A stretch of DNA of 64,000 bases from Monosporascus cannonballus (Eukaryota > Ascomycota > Sordariomycetes > Xylariales). The notes under the pieces were generated by a model. The model was not told the DNA's origin, searched no databases, and saw only the letters and a program-made list of their open reading frames with translations. Of the stretch, positions 8,502 to 20,511 are shown one piece after another; the first letter of the stretch is position 1; each line of letters begins with the position of its first letter. The position numbers were made by a program, and so were the translations under genes. The stretch spans positions 1 through 64,000 of the forward strand of contig QJNS01000248.1 of NCBI GenBank assembly GCA_004154925.1. The letters are read 5' to 3'.

Positions 8502-11255
8502 CTAAGCACCGTCAGCTCCGGCCGCGCCGCCGCCGCCGCCGCCATCCGCGGCGGGCCCCGGCCCCCACTCGACCAACCGGTGCCTCTCGGCGATGGCCCA
8601 GAACCCGTGCTGCCAGAAGCTGTCGTTGGCGTCGAGGCCCGCCGCCCCGTTCTGCTCCTCGAAGCGCCTCTTGGTGTTGTCGACGAGGCCCTTCGCCTCG
8701 TCCAAGAGCCTGTGCCGCAGCAGCACGCGCAGCAGCTCCACCTGCGCGCCCAGCGTGACGAGGTACCCCTCCCCGCTGAGGCGGTAGTAGAGGTCGAGGG
8801 CGGTGGCCGGCCGGTCCGCCAGCGCGTAGCCCTTGACGACGCGGTCGTAGAAGATGCGGTCCATCTCGGGGGCGCCGTTGGCGATGTGGCGGCCATTCCG
8901 CACCCGCAGCAGCAGCTCGCCGACCGACGCCAGGTCCGGCGGCTGCCGCGAGAAGTACTGCTCCACGAGCATCGTGTAGATGTGCGGGCTGAGCTCGTGG
9001 CCCTGCTCCCAGAGGTGCGCGAGCACCGCCTTGACCGCCTCCGTGGCCCGATCCCCGCCCGACTGCAGCAGCAGGTAGATCATCTTGCCGTACGTGAGCA
9101 GGTTGGTCTCCAGGCCCACCGCCTTCATCTGCGAGAGCACGCGGGCCACGGCCTCTTTCTGGGCCTCTTTGAAGCTTGCCAACTCGGATTCCGACGCATA
9201 GCGGGACGGCGGTTCTATCCGCGCGAGCGTCGCGTCTAGCACGATGGTGAAGGTGGCGGCGTCAGCCTGTACCCCTCGCTTCTTCATCGTTGTGAAGAGC
9301 CGCTGGATATCCCGGTGGCGCTCCTCGCGGATCATCGGTCGGAGGAGCGTATTGAACGTGATAATGTCGGGCTCGATCCCCTGACGGCCAGCCCAGTCTA
9401 GAAGCCTCTCTGCGGCCGGCATTCTCTTTTGTCGTATTAACCCTGCCAGCGCAGCGTTTACGGGCTCGATCGTAGGTCTCACGGCACGGCTCTTCGGGTC
9501 ATTCTGCCCTCGTTTCCACAGCGCCATCATTTCTTCCAGAGCCTTGAGTCCACCCTCGAGATCACCAGACTCGATAAGACCTGACACCCGCGTCGTCCAG
9601 ACGGCGACATCGAGCTGCCCACCAGTTCTCACTAGCTTCGCCCATATATTCCTGATGGCGTTCACATTGCCTGCCTTCTTACACCCGTCGAGCATAGTGT
9701 TCCAAGTTTTCAGTGTCGGGCTGAGCCCTATCTTTTTCAGCATATTCCATGCAGTCAAAGCCTTTGCGGGCTGGTTCATGGCCATATAGGTGTTGATGAA
9801 GGAATCGATGAGGTCTGCATTGCTTTGTAAGTGAAGGACTCGCTCCTTCGTAAGGCCTTCATCAGCGCCCACGAAGTCTTCCCACATTCGATCTATCTCG
9901 ATCAAATTACGAGCAAGGTAGGCCTGGTTTAGGGACCATATATTCATCTCTTTCGGACTCGTCAAGCCAGGGGCTCTCCGGTGGGCGAGCGACCCGCCTG
10001 CTACCTCAGGCCTGTGCCTCAACTGAGCCTGAATTCTAGGCCATTCGCTCATGACGTAGTCCTCCAGACTGGGAAACGTGTTCGCGAAGAGATTTCTGAG
10101 TGCACTGTCCCGGATCTGCACATGACTGATCAGATAAGCAATGTTGAACATGAAACGCGCAGCGCCGCGTCTCACGTTGTCGTCACTACGGAGAGGGTCC
10201 TGCAATAGCGCATACGTCGCGATCGTTAAGGCGGCCACCGGTGCTCCTAGCTCGTTAGGCATGTATTGCGGGAAGACGCTACTAAACGCAGCGGTGAAGT
10301 TACCGCTCTTGGAGAATTTAATTAACGAGAGCTTATCAAGGGTCGGGAACCAGAACCCATCGAGAATTTCGCTGGCATGGGATGCACCTGCTTGGGTGAA
10401 CTTGGGTGAGGACAGGACCTTCCACGACTCAACCAGGTCGGCGAGCAGGGCTGCCCGAGTAGCGAGATGCGCCTCGTAGGCCTCGGTAGACGGATAATCC
10501 CCGGTCGACGTACTCATGCCCACGATGGTCTTCACCAGTTCGCCTACTAGATCCGCCCACTTCTGAGGTTTCAGCTGGCCGATGTCCGCTTGGACTGATG
10601 AGATCTCGGCAACGGTAGGCAGCTTGGTGCTATCCATTGCGGCCTTCTTGGCAGCAACCACCTTCTGCATCAGGTCCGACACGACCTTATAGAATACCTG
10701 TGGTATACAAGTGTCCGGATTTCGAACGACGGGATAGATCTCGGTCTCCAGGAATACGTATGCCGCCTCGATGGCGTCATCCTGAACCATGTCATCCAGC
10801 TTCCCAATATCTTGCACAAGAGTTGCGAGGGTAGCGGTATTCGCATCCGCTCTGGATTCAGCATGTTGAGCGGGATTCAGCTGCTGCTGCTTGGCGACGA
10901 TCTCCCGAAACATGTCGTCAACCTTAGCCGAAGACTTCTCCGGTGGCCTTCTGGCCAAACCATTCCTGGGCTCAGGTCTGGATTCCCTCGATTCGGCATG
11001 CAAGTACCTCCGGACTCTAGCCATATCGCGCGCAGCAGTCACGTCTTCTGCCGCGGTAGCCGGGTTAAGGGGGCCCTCTGATGGAGCCGTCGCTGTTCCC
11101 CGAGTCGTGTCATGGCGACGCCCAGTACTGGTGGTGAAACGAGCCTGTGCATGTCGTTGTTGCGCGGTGCCAGATGACGGGACCGACGCTGCGAGTCTGT
11201 GTCGACAGAGCAGGCAGACAGGCCTTGAGCCCTTCATTCCATCCAAGAGTCTCAC
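8502..11255 (-). CDS. Mitochondrial pentatricopeptide repeat (PPR) protein
   Basis: A single exon of 917 aa. The N-terminus (MRLLDGMKGSRPVCLLCRHR...) is Arg/Ser-rich and lacks acidic residues, as expected for a mitochondrial presequence. The middle and C-terminal half hold tandem helical pairs of PPR type, clearest around residues 510-580 (PTLKTWNTMLDGCKKAG) and 625-670 (EPDIITFNTLLRPMI). PPR proteins bind organellar RNA and act in its processing, stability or translation. Fungal relatives include Pet309/CYA-5 types, but orthology cannot be settled by eye, so no symbol is given. The 3' third of the gene is markedly more GC-rich than the 5' part. Divergent from the acid phosphatase gene. Confidence 0.85.
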   Translation of the reverse strand: MRLLDGMKGSRPVCLLCRHRLAASVPSSGTAQQRHAQARFTTSTGRRHDTTRGTATAPSEGPLNPATAAEDVTAARDMARVRRYLHAESRESRPEPRNGLARRPPEKSSAKVDDMFREIVAKQQQLNPAQHAESRADANTATLATLVQDIGKLDDMVQDDAIEAAYVFLETEIYPVVRNPDTCIPQVFYKVVSDLMQKVVAAKKAAMDSTKLPTVAEISSVQADIGQLKPQKWADLVGELVKTIVGMSTSTGDYPSTEAYEAHLATRAALLADLVESWKVLSSPKFTQAGASHASEILDGFWFPTLDKLSLIKFSKSGNFTAAFSSVFPQYMPNELGAPVAALTIATYALLQDPLRSDDNVRRGAARFMFNIAYLISHVQIRDSALRNLFANTFPSLEDYVMSEWPRIQAQLRHRPEVAGGSLAHRRAPGLTSPKEMNIWSLNQAYLARNLIEIDRMWEDFVGADEGLTKERVLHLQSNADLIDSFINTYMAMNQPAKALTAWNMLKKIGLSPTLKTWNTMLDGCKKAGNVNAIRNIWAKLVRTGGQLDVAVWTTRVSGLIESGDLEGGLKALEEMMALWKRGQNDPKSRAVRPTIEPVNAALAGLIRQKRMPAAERLLDWAGRQGIEPDIITFNTLLRPMIREERHRDIQRLFTTMKKRGVQADAATFTIVLDATLARIEPPSRYASESELASFKEAQKEAVARVLSQMKAVGLETNLLTYGKMIYLLLQSGGDRATEAVKAVLAHLWEQGHELSPHIYTMLVEQYFSRQPPDLASVGELLLRVRNGRHIANGAPEMDRIFYDRVVKGYALADRPATALDLYYRLSGEGYLVTLGAQVELLRVLLRHRLLDEAKGLVDNTKRRFEEQNGAAGLDANDSFWQHGFWAIAERHRLVEWGPGPAADGGGGGGAAGADGA

Positions 11256-11831
11256 CGGCCGATCCCTAGAGTTGAAGGTGTGTATGGATGGACAATGATA
11301 TAGGAGGGATACTCATTAAACCCGACAAGTAGCCGTCGCTTACTTTTAACTTTTCGATAGATAAGAAGTAGATGGATGGATACCTACATACTTAATACCT
11401 ACCTAGGTAAGTACCTATCCAGCTAGGTAGTACGTACCGTAGAACGGGATCGGCCATTGGCAAGACCGACCCCACGCTAAGGGAACCGATCACGCTGTCC
11501 CAAACACCCCCCCTCCCCCCCCCCCAATGTGCATTTTCCTTTGTACCGAATTCAGAGTGAGCATTAAGGAAAGCTTAGACCACAGACGTCATTGTGAATA
11601 TATATTTCACGATGGATATCACAGTTCCAGCGAGGTCTCTGGCCTGTCTTTGCGCGTATCCCGTGTATAAGGTGGAGTCCAAAATAGACCCATCAGCTGG
11701 TCTGTTTCTCCCTCCACCCGCTCGGCCCACTCTAGCTATACATACTTTCTTCTCTATGCCACCAGGCGTAACCTCACAACGCCATAGATAGCTAGGCCTT
11801 GTCGACCGACTTCCCCCCATCTCCATGCAAT
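11256..11831. other. Divergent intergenic region PPR / acid phosphatase
   Basis: 575 bp without a gene. It contains a dense cluster of CCTAGGTA-related tracts (about 11380-11442) and a C-rich run (about 11505-11525). Confidence 0.55.
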
Positions 11832-13659
11832 ATGACCTCACTAACGCCCCGGGCCCCATACACCGAGGATGAGCTGAAGAAGCTCTACCCGGCGAACCTG
11901 GAGCTGCAACTCGTCCAGATCCTGATGCGGCACGGAGAGCGCAGTCCGGTGTCGGCCCGGTTCCAGAACGCGGGCCTGCCGCCGTTCTGGCCGTACTGCA
12001 GCGCGGTGCGGCAGCTCAAGTCGGCGGTGCGCGGGGGCGGCGACGGCGACGGCGACCGGTTCGGCACGCTGGAGTGGAAGCGGCGGCTGGAGGCCTTCGG
12101 GCCCGGCGACGAGCCCGTGCTCGCCTCGGGACCCCGCGGGGAGCTCGACGGCGTCTGCGACATGGGCATGCTGACGGACCGCGGGCGGCAGACGACCTAC
12201 GAGCTCGGGCGGCGGCTGCGGGCGCTGTACGTCGACCGGCTGGGGTTCCTGCCCGCGACGCTGCGCGACGCCGACGGCCTGTACCTGCGCGCGACGCCGA
12301 TCCCGCGGGCGCTGGACTCGCTGCAGGAGACCTTCGCGGGGCTGTACCCGCCGCGCGCGCGGGCGCCCGGCTTCCCGCCCCCCGCGATCCTCACGCGCGC
12401 GCCCGCCGACGAGACCCTGTTCCCCAACGACAGCAACTGCCGGCGCTTCGCGGCGCTGTCGCGCGCCTTCGCGCAGCGCGCCGCCGACCGTTGGAACGCC
12501 ACCGACGAGATGGCGTACCTGACGCGGCTGTACGGCCGCTGGATGCCCGAGGAGTCGCCGCGCGTGGCTGTCGACTCGCGCCCGCGCCTCAGCGGCATAA
12601 TGGACACCGTCAACTCGACGCTGGCGCACGGGCCCGAGACGCGGCTGCCGCGGGAGTTCTACGACGCCCGGGGCCGCGCCATCGTCGAGAAGATCGGCGT
12701 CGAGGAGTGGTTCGCCGGCTACAAGGAGAGCCGCGAGTACCGGGCGCTGGGCATCGGCAGCCTGATGGGCGACGTCGTCAGCAGGATGGTTGGCAGCGCC
12801 GAGCGCTCGGCCGCCGACGGTGCCTACGAGGTCGCCAAGGTCCTCGGGGACGGGCCCGTGGCGGAAGGCAGGGGCGCCACGCCGATCCGGTTCGGCCTCA
12901 GCGGGTGCCACGACACGACCATCGCGGGCGTGCTGGCCAGCTTGGGGGCCTTCGACGACGACAGGTGGCCGCCCTACACGAGCCATATCGCCATCGAGTT
13001 GTTCCGGGGATCGGACACGCCCGCGCCCCCGACGCCGGGCGACTCGGAGGTCCGCGGCGCGGCTACGATCCCGCCGGCCGAGAACAACGCGAGGGAGAAG
13101 ACCAGCTGGCTCGCGTCCCTCTTCTCGTGGGCGGGCCCGTCGACCCCCTCCTCGCCCCGCGCCAAGCCCGGCAACCCGCCGCCGGGCATCGGGCGCAAGC
13201 GGACCGAGGAGCTCACGCCCGAGGAGAGGGCCAAGCTCGACGGCCACTACGTGCGGCTGCGGTACAACGACGAGGTGGTGGTCGTGCCGGGTTGCAGGGC
13301 GCCGGGGAAGCACCTCCCGGGCGACGAGAGCTTCTGCACGCTGGTGAGTTCCTACCTACCGTTTCCCTACCCATTTACTTAATGTGGCATTTGTTTTCCC
13401 TTCTCAGACGCTTGCTTTTGCGTAGCGTTACTTTTCTCTTTTTCTTTTCCTTCGCACATATGCGGGAGAGAAGAGAGAGCCAGGCAGACACTCACGGAGA
13501 GAGAGAGAGACGCTGACGGTAGGGACCCCCCACCCACACATATAGGCGGCTTTCAAGACCATCGTCGACAAGTTCGTCCCCGTGAACTGGAAGCGGGAGT
13601 GCAGGGCCAATATCAACGCGCCCGCGTTCCCCGCCAAGCCCGAGCCGGCCGGGTACTGA
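11832..13659 (+). CDS. Histidine acid phosphatase (phytase-like superfamily)
   Basis: Two exons, 11832-13343 and 13546-13659, give 541 aa; the 202-bp intron has GTGAGT and TATAG. I chose the ATG at 11832 because the frame upstream offers only a non-ATG start. The catalytic RHGERSP motif is at 33-39 (nucleophile His34) and the proton-donor HD pair at 360-361 (HDTTIAG). The family hydrolyses phosphomonoesters through a phosphohistidine intermediate. Unlike secreted phytases or Pho5, no signal peptide is visible, so a cytosolic or vacuolar role is possible. A disordered insert (about residues 396-455) interrupts the C-terminal part. The gene has very high GC3. The substrate cannot be inferred. 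Confidence 0.9.
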
Positions 13660-14767
13660 CTGACGAGAGCAAGCGAGCGGATCCGACCCCTCGGGGTCAG
13701 GGGGTTGGTGGTTCGACGGATGATGCCACAGCGCCCCCCGCTTTTGATTACGCATATATACATGCCTACCTACCTACCTACCTACCTACCCCTTGTCCCT
13801 TACGTAGAAGAGGTATATCATCAAACCCTCCGGATGGTAAATACTATCCGGTCTCGGTCTACGTGTACGGAGCGCTACCAGCGATCACCTGGTGTTTGAT
13901 GGTCTTGTTTTGGGGGGTTTAGATGCATACATAGGTAGCTAAGTAGACCGCGTTGCATTACATACCTGGGTAGACGGGTTGGCTTACCATGCGCGGCGCA
14001 ATAGGTGCTTTAACTTGCAAATTGCAGGCGACGGTTTATTCTCGGTTTGTGATGACACCGTTTAACAGCATACCAACGCAGTAAAACCCTGCTAGTTCAG
14101 CTTTCCCGGGACAGTTGCTGTTGTATTCAGTTATCGTCGCAGCGAGAATCTATGCCAGTACACGACCGTATACTGACGAAGCGTACTTCGGAAAGCTATC
14201 CAGATACGGATAGATCGCGCAGGCGTATCTATCACAGACGCGTGCGGCGAGAGACGAAGGAATTAGCTTTCTTAGTTTTCATGTATTATATTCCCTATCC
14301 CTGCTGAAACAGACACGTGCGCTGATGACAAGAGTCAACACTGCCCCCTATTTTAGAGGTTCTCGGCCAAAGATGCTGGTTAAACATCTACTGGAACATC
14401 TTCTTCTCTTCCCCTGTCGTACTCTCCCCTGACTTTCCATCCTGCTTCGTAATATCCACTTAATCCATACAGGATCCCATATCTCAGAGATCTATACACT
14501 AATACTTGGACGCGATGTAAACGACACGAAGGCAACCCTCGGAACAATCGGTTGCTCCCGCCGTCGCAACCGTGCATCATCAATCTATCGTCTGGGCAGG
14601 TCGACTGGCCCGGAAAAGTTGTGCTAGAGGATTTACAAAGATCATACCGGAAATGACAACAATGGCCGTCGACGATTGACGAACCCCAAAAAGAACAAAG
14701 CCAAAAGGCAGAAATTACAACACATTAGTCTTTCCCTGGGAATCGCCTTTCAAGTGCGGTAGTCGTA
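13660..14767. other. Convergent spacer acid phosphatase / Nrd1-like gene
   Basis: 1.1 kb without a supported gene. It holds a (CTAC)n run (13765-13790) shortly after the phosphatase stop, and otherwise unremarkable mixed sequence. Small frames such as 14380-14583 (minus) have no recognisable feature. Confidence 0.5.
13765..13790. repeat. (CTAC)n microsatellite in phosphatase 3' region
   Basis: Six and a half CTAC units lie about 105 bp after the stop codon, so probably in the 3' untranslated region. Confidence 0.85.
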
Positions 14768-17167
14768 TCAGTTGGCAACCTCCTCTTCGACCCAGCCGTT
14801 CAGGCCGCCCTGGATGGCAAGACCGAGACCGGATCCCATGCCGCCGAAGCTCGCCTGGTATTGGTGGCCTCTGCGTTCGCCATCACCGGGTGCTCCAATA
14901 GGGCTGATGTGGCCGTTTCCTCCGTTCTCGAAACCGGGAGCAAAGGCTGGCAAGCTCACAGCCCGGTTATGTTGTCCGCGGTTGTTGCTAGGGGCCAGTA
15001 GTCCACCAATGGTACTGGCTCCGGAAGAAACGGGACCGTTCGTGCCATATCCATTCGAGATGCTCGCAGACTGTCCGTGGCCTGGGGCGTGTCCTTGCTG
15101 CGCCATGTCAAGCGGCATCTCGTTGGGGCTAGAGGAAGCCGTGCCGAATAGGGCCGCCTGCTGAGAAGCTAGCACTTGATGCTGCTGCTGCTGCTGCTGC
15201 TGAGCCTGCTGCGACATATGATTCAAGTACATCGTCAACGGGTTGTTTCCGTTGGCGAACATACTGGCGTTGTTGGAAGATTGAGGCGACGTAGGGTTGG
15301 TGGGAGAGCTACCGTTTCCACTGCCGCCTGGTGGTGGCGAGGAGACACCCTCTCCGCGTGGCGACCCAGCCTGCTGCTGAAGTTGCCGGGGCTGGTTCCC
15401 GCAGCGATCTTTGCCAAAGTTGACCTTGAACTTCTTGTAGTCCTCCTTGCTTCGGATCGCCTCGATAGCTTTGATGGCGTTCGCAATGTTGGTAAAGTTG
15501 ACAAAGGCGCAACTCTTCTCGCGTAGCGTGTTGACGAGTTCGATCTCGCCATACTCGGAGAAATCCTGTCTGAGTCTCTCCTCGGTCCAAGTCTCGTCAA
15601 GGTTACCAATGTAGACATTCCGAGAAGCGCCGCCGCTAACAGCCAAGGCAATCGCTGGCGGGAGGGCGCCAGAATGCTTTCCCCAACCAATCTTCAACCG
15701 GCGGTTGTGGATCATGAGACCTTGCAGGTTGCTCAGGGCATAGAAGGAAGCGGCCGCGGTCGGGTCAATGAAGGTGACGAAGCAGATGTGCTTATCCGGA
15801 ATGTACCGGATGTGGTGAAGCAGGCCGCCTCGCACAACGTTGCAGATCTCCTCGATCGTAGTCTCGGGGTGAATGTTACCCAAGTAGATCGTGCGGTTGC
15901 CGAGATTGTTGATACCGCCAGCCGTGGTCGCTACTGCAGCCGCGGCAACAGATTGCTGAGCAAGTGCGTTAGAGATAAGGTCGCGATCCTGGCCCGTCAA
16001 CATGTGGGCATGGCCAGGGGCAATGCCGAGATACTGGGCAGCATTTTGCTGCTGTGTTTTCGAAACATAGGCGCAACGGTCCTTGCCGTAATACACGCGG
16101 CGAGGGGATTGCCACTTCGGTTCCTGGGGCAGTTGCTGGACGGCCTTCATAGCATTTGCTATAGACAAGAAGTGGACGAAAGCAATGTTCTTCTCGCGAA
16201 CAATCTTGACCGTGTCGATAGCCCCAAATTTGCCGAGGTCCTCACGAATCTCCTCGTCCGTTACCTCTTCAGGCAAGTTGCCGAGGTAGACGTTTCGAGA
16301 CGCTCCAGACTGCTGGACCGCAAGCGTCACAGAGGTCGGCACCTGAGAAGGTTTCCCCCAACCAATCTTGATGTCCTGGCCCTTGATGCAGAGCTTCTTC
16401 AAAATGGCGTCAGAATGGAAATGAGTAGCGGCGTTGGCGTCAAGGAAAGAGATGAAGGCGCAGTTCTTGTCCGGCAGCAGGCGGACGGACTCGATCTGGC
16501 CGCTTCTAACGTGGCTAAGGATCTCTTCCGCGGGCGTGTCCGGGGGAATATTGCCAAGGTAGACGGTCCTGCTCGTTCCAGAGACAATACCGGGGTTCAT
16601 ACCGGTTGGCGAGGAAGGCTGCATCTGCATCTGGCCGCCCATGTTGTTGTAGGCATTAGTCGGAGATTGCGGCGACGCGAAGAACTGGGGAGCACCATAG
16701 GTCGAGGGCGAGACCAGGGCTTGATACGCTTGAGGCAAGCTCTGCTGAACGGGGCTTGATATGCCGTTCTGATGTTGCTGGCCGTTGTGCTGCTGGCCAT
16801 GCTGGAAAGCCTGGATGCTTTGGAACTGGGGGCTGCCAAAGGCGGCGGGGCTGCCTGGCTGAAAGGGACTGCCTAGGAGCAACTGCGAGGGCAGCAGAGG
16901 CGTGAATTGCATATCGAAGGCGGTTCCCGGAGTAGCCATGTCGTGACCATTGGTAGCTGCGCCGGACTGCTGATTCATCTGCTGAGTGTTGATGGACGGA
17001 ATGTTTCCCCGGCGAGGGTGCCTGTCAGCAAATCCAGAAACGTTGGAAGTGAATGCGCCATGCGAGAAGCCCGTGTCGCTATTGGACGGCTTGGACGCAT
17101 GGCCAAATCGGCCTGTCGAGCCGGCCGCGGGGCCGGTAGGAATACCAGATCCTGAGAGGTCCTGCAT
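14768..17167 (-). CDS. RNA-binding protein with four RRMs (Nrd1/Msa1-like)
   Basis: A single exon of 799 aa. Four RNA recognition motifs start near residues 197, 290, 421 and 513. Each has a recognisable RNP2 (TVYLGNI, NVYLGNL, TIYLGNI, NVYIGNL) and an RNP1-like strand (NCAFISF, NIAFVHF, HICFVTF, SCAFVNF). Alternating RRMs end in the repeated IGWGK signature. N- and C-terminal regions are Gln/Asn/Ser/Gly-rich and likely disordered, with a polyglutamine run near residue 660. The arrangement fits the fission yeast Nrd1 family, which binds mRNA and restrains sexual differentiation under nutrient control. It probably has a long leader, and a (CAA)n tract lies about 590 bp upstream. Function in this organism is inferred. 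Confidence 0.9.
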   Translation of the reverse strand: MQDLSGSGIPTGPAAGSTGRFGHASKPSNSDTGFSHGAFTSNVSGFADRHPRRGNIPSINTQQMNQQSGAATNGHDMATPGTAFDMQFTPLLPSQLLLGSPFQPGSPAAFGSPQFQSIQAFQHGQQHNGQQHQNGISSPVQQSLPQAYQALVSPSTYGAPQFFASPQSPTNAYNNMGGQMQMQPSSPTGMNPGIVSGTSRTVYLGNIPPDTPAEEILSHVRSGQIESVRLLPDKNCAFISFLDANAATHFHSDAILKKLCIKGQDIKIGWGKPSQVPTSVTLAVQQSGASRNVYLGNLPEEVTDEEIREDLGKFGAIDTVKIVREKNIAFVHFLSIANAMKAVQQLPQEPKWQSPRRVYYGKDRCAYVSKTQQQNAAQYLGIAPGHAHMLTGQDRDLISNALAQQSVAAAAVATTAGGINNLGNRTIYLGNIHPETTIEEICNVVRGGLLHHIRYIPDKHICFVTFIDPTAAASFYALSNLQGLMIHNRRLKIGWGKHSGALPPAIALAVSGGASRNVYIGNLDETWTEERLRQDFSEYGEIELVNTLREKSCAFVNFTNIANAIKAIEAIRSKEDYKKFKVNFGKDRCGNQPRQLQQQAGSPRGEGVSSPPPGGSGNGSSPTNPTSPQSSNNASMFANGNNPLTMYLNHMSQQAQQQQQQQHQVLASQQAALFGTASSSPNEMPLDMAQQGHAPGHGQSASISNGYGTNGPVSSGASTIGGLLAPSNNRGQHNRAVSLPAFAPGFENGGNGHISPIGAPGDGERRGHQYQASFGGMGSGLGLAIQGGLNGWVEEEVAN

Positions 17168-17754
17168 CCCGAGAAGATGAGGTGGGACAAGTTTGTCCCG
17201 CGAGACCTGGGATAGAATCGCCGTTTTGAAATATTAGAACGTGCCCGGGATAGGCACGAAGCGCGAACGGACAGGCTGAGCTCGAAACGCACAAGCCCAG
17301 ATGGTAAGCAGTACCGGCTATTACAAAAGTAGTTGGCAACAGGAAACGCGAACAGCTTTTCAAGTTCGCCCAAGAGGGGGCCGAACGAAGACGATTTGCT
17401 GTATTCAATCACGTAGAGCGGAACCAGCGAGGTGTGCGAATATGAAGGACAGTTTGTAAAGGGTTAAATCAGTCCCCGATACCACGGAGCAAACGCTTGG
17501 TCGTCGGTATATGTAACTCTGATGTCTTGAAGGGCGCAAGGTTAGGCCGTAAACTGGCAAAGTAATCGTCGAGATTGGACGAAGAGTATAAAGGCGAGAG
17601 ATGTCTTGTTGAATGAGTTCGGGTTCGGTCTTGTCTCCTTTGACTCTTGCAAGCTCGCGTGGTCGAATCGCTCCGGCTACGTTGAACAAAGACGGCAGGG
17701 CAAAAATATTAACCACCAAGACGAGCATATGAACGAGTGTCGAAAGATCGATAG

Positions 17755-17818
<64 letters not shown>

Positions 17819-20511
17819 GACTTTGTCTAAGGCGTTCTTGTCGAAGACGCGAGCAAGGTGAAAGCTATGTATAGGGTAGCACAATTCGTCCCATAAGGCG
17901 GCGGTCAGTCTAAGGTAGAGCGACGATGGTCCGAGATATTGCTCGCAGGTAGGACATAAGAATATTAACAAAATTATAATCAATGAAAGAAGGTGAAGCT
18001 TTAGGAGATCCCGGAAAGGGGGGATGCGAGCTTCTTAGAAAATGAGAGAAGCGAGGATCAAAGTAGGATATAAGCGGAACGAATACACCTAGGCGAAGGC
18101 GGATGATGAGGAGGAGGTTAGAGGCCGAGGTGCAAGGGACCTAGGAAGAGAGAAAGTTGGGGTGCCAGTCGAACAGCAGGTCTCGACAAGACTGTTGATT
18201 CCTTGGTAAGGAGAGAGAAGAACAAGAATAGCGAAAGTAGGGAGAAGTGAAAGGGGAACAAAACGAGTGTCGAGCACGAACATTCAATTTTCGGTAAGGA
18301 GTGAGAGGAGTGGGAAGAAGGGCAGGGACCGGGGTCATTTTTGGGTGTAGATTTCCCAAAATGGTCAAAGGGGGGGTCGCGCTAAGTTTAATGAGTTCAG
18401 TCAGGGATTCTGCAGAATTGGCTGCAAGAGCAAAGGCACGAGAGTAGTATGTACTGGAGCTGCTTATTCAAATAAGGCAGGGATCATGTCGGTGTGTTAC
18501 TGGCTACTGGTTGCTGTTGTGTTGTGCCCGCGGGTGTGTACCTGCGCCTCAATCCCTTTCAATATCTGTGACAGGTACCACAACCTCCTACCTGTATATA
18601 GATATATATATACTTGCATACATGTATGTATGTATTAACCAACCCACCTTAACCTGTAGGTAACTTCATCGATGTCGACCGCATTGCTTGTAGCACTACT
18701 ATTTGGGGCACCTATCCCTAACCACCTAGGTAGGTTAGGTGCTCATCAGATGGCACGCTATGCATATTCGTCCTGCTAAGGGGTCAGGCCCCACCCCTTA
18801 CATACATCTGCCGGATTACTCGCTATTAGGCCGTGTAATCTGCGCTTGCCAGCTGTAAGCTACATAGGCAGATAGGTAACGGTAACGAGGAGATGGACAA
18901 AGCCGGGTCGGTTGGGACGGGACGGATGAATTGAATTTTTCATTACACCATCGGCGCCGAGTATAAGGTTAATTTTATATCGACTTCAAGTAAGATAACG
19001 TCTCAACCAACTCTCTTATGTGGTCCAGACTCCATCCAGTCAAAGGTAGGTAGTGGGTGTGTAACTTGAAATCAATACTAAATATGGGGTAGCCCCCCTT
19101 ATATGTGCCAAGCCGACTCACCGCGCTCCGTGTCATTCAATCCTCCTCCACCAAACTTCCTAGCCGCTAGTTACTGCATAAGAAGTACTGGAGTCCCCCT
19201 TCTCCTGTCCTCAGCCAACAAAAATTGGTGACATCTTCGTTCATTGGCTCTCTCCCCACCAGAGATTAGCCACCCATCTAGCAACCCATCATGGACATGC
19301 CTCGCCCGCTAGTCAATGAGGGCTGGGCCGTATCCGGCAAAGACCGTCGCGTCGATATGTGTGATATGCCTGGCACGACGAGAGGGTCCAGCCAGACGCG
19401 TTCAACCTACAGTACCTTACCTAGTGGGCCTTGGGCACAACTCACAACGTGGTTTGATGCCGGATGTAGCGGGGAATAGCGGGCCCGTCAGAAGCTACGT
19501 AGGGGAATGTCGCGATACCTATCCTCCAAGACAGACGGGTACGCTTTCCTCTATCGGTCGGTTTTGGAAGTGTGTATAAATCTTTTCAGCCGGTCCGCCC
19601 GATATCACAAGCGGGAGCTCTTCGCTAACTCGCACCTTGCTTCGCGGAATGTGCGGCAGGGCCGGGCTAAAATTCGAGTGGACTCCTCCGCATGGAGATG
19701 TTTTCCAGGCCGTTTTTTCTCGCCTAAAGAAGATTAGAGCACCTTCCACTAAGAAAAAAGGGTCCTGTGCAAGTTACGATATCGGGCACTAAGAAAATAT
19801 GGCTGAGGCTCCTCACTGCGTTCAGGAAGCTTTGCGCCCGGAATGGCGTTTATATTGACATTTTATCCCTACAGGCCTCAAGTATTTGGTTCGAGGTTAC
19901 TCGGAAATGCTTCGCTTTCCAGCATACAGCTCGTCGATTAGTCATCTTGAGCTTTATTCCGTTATGGAGCCCGGGGTGACTCCAGCATTTTGATCAGGGC
20001 TCCCAACGCCGCGAAGCTATTGGCTCACTCCAGAATCCTAAGGGGCACTGGGCAGTTCAACGAGCGGTGTCGGTATCGAAGCCGGCAGGGTTACACCGCT
20101 CATGACCTAGAGCCCTATTGTGCATATCACCATCACCAAAGATCATCCGCGCCTGAGCCTAGGGTAACCAGGCTATTGTGTAATGGATATAGAGCCATCT
20201 TCAGTGACCAAGGGGGGAAGATATCGTCTACTCCCGCTGGCCTGTTAGGTTTCCGATCTATCAGAGGGCTCACGTGTCCTTCGCCCGGCTCACTTTAACC
20301 GGCGCGTAGGCGGGTGAGGCGCAAATAGTGGCTAGATATATTAGAAACAACGCCGTACAAAGAAAGCTCGTGGGGAAGCATATCGTCCAGAAGGGGACCA
20401 GAAAATTCAGTATTCGCCTTCCGTGTGCAGTCGTGGCGTCCACTCGCCCAATTAGAAGCCATCGCAACACCCAATTCCGAATCCGGCAAACTCGGTTACC
20501 GTAGAACCCAA
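17168..20511. other. Long gene-poor region upstream of the Nrd1-like gene
   Basis: 3.3 kb without a confident gene. The part nearest 17168 is probably promoter and leader of the Nrd1-like gene and includes the (CAA)n tract. AT-repeat and CCTAGGTA-like sequence occurs at 18590-18760, and a small GC-rich inverted repeat (AAGGGGT/ACCCCTT) near 18778. Frames of 60-100 codons on both strands at 19290-20300 overlap each other and show no domain, so decayed sequence is as likely as genes. Confidence 0.5.
17756..17818. repeat. (CAA)21 microsatellite
   Basis: An uninterrupted run of 21 CAA units. On the minus strand, in the sense of the downstream Nrd1-like gene, it reads as TTG repeats about 590 bp before the start codon, so it may be in its long leader or promoter. 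Confidence 0.95.

Noticed and set aside
12074..13516. Very long overlapping frames opposite or shifted from the phosphatase gene
   Set aside because: Ala/Arg/Gly-rich products of very high GC3 in shifted frames. The RHGERSP/HD-bearing frame is the real gene.
19290..20300. Cluster of 60-100-codon frames on both strands
   Set aside because: Mutually overlapping, no recognisable family and no plausible splicing into a longer protein.
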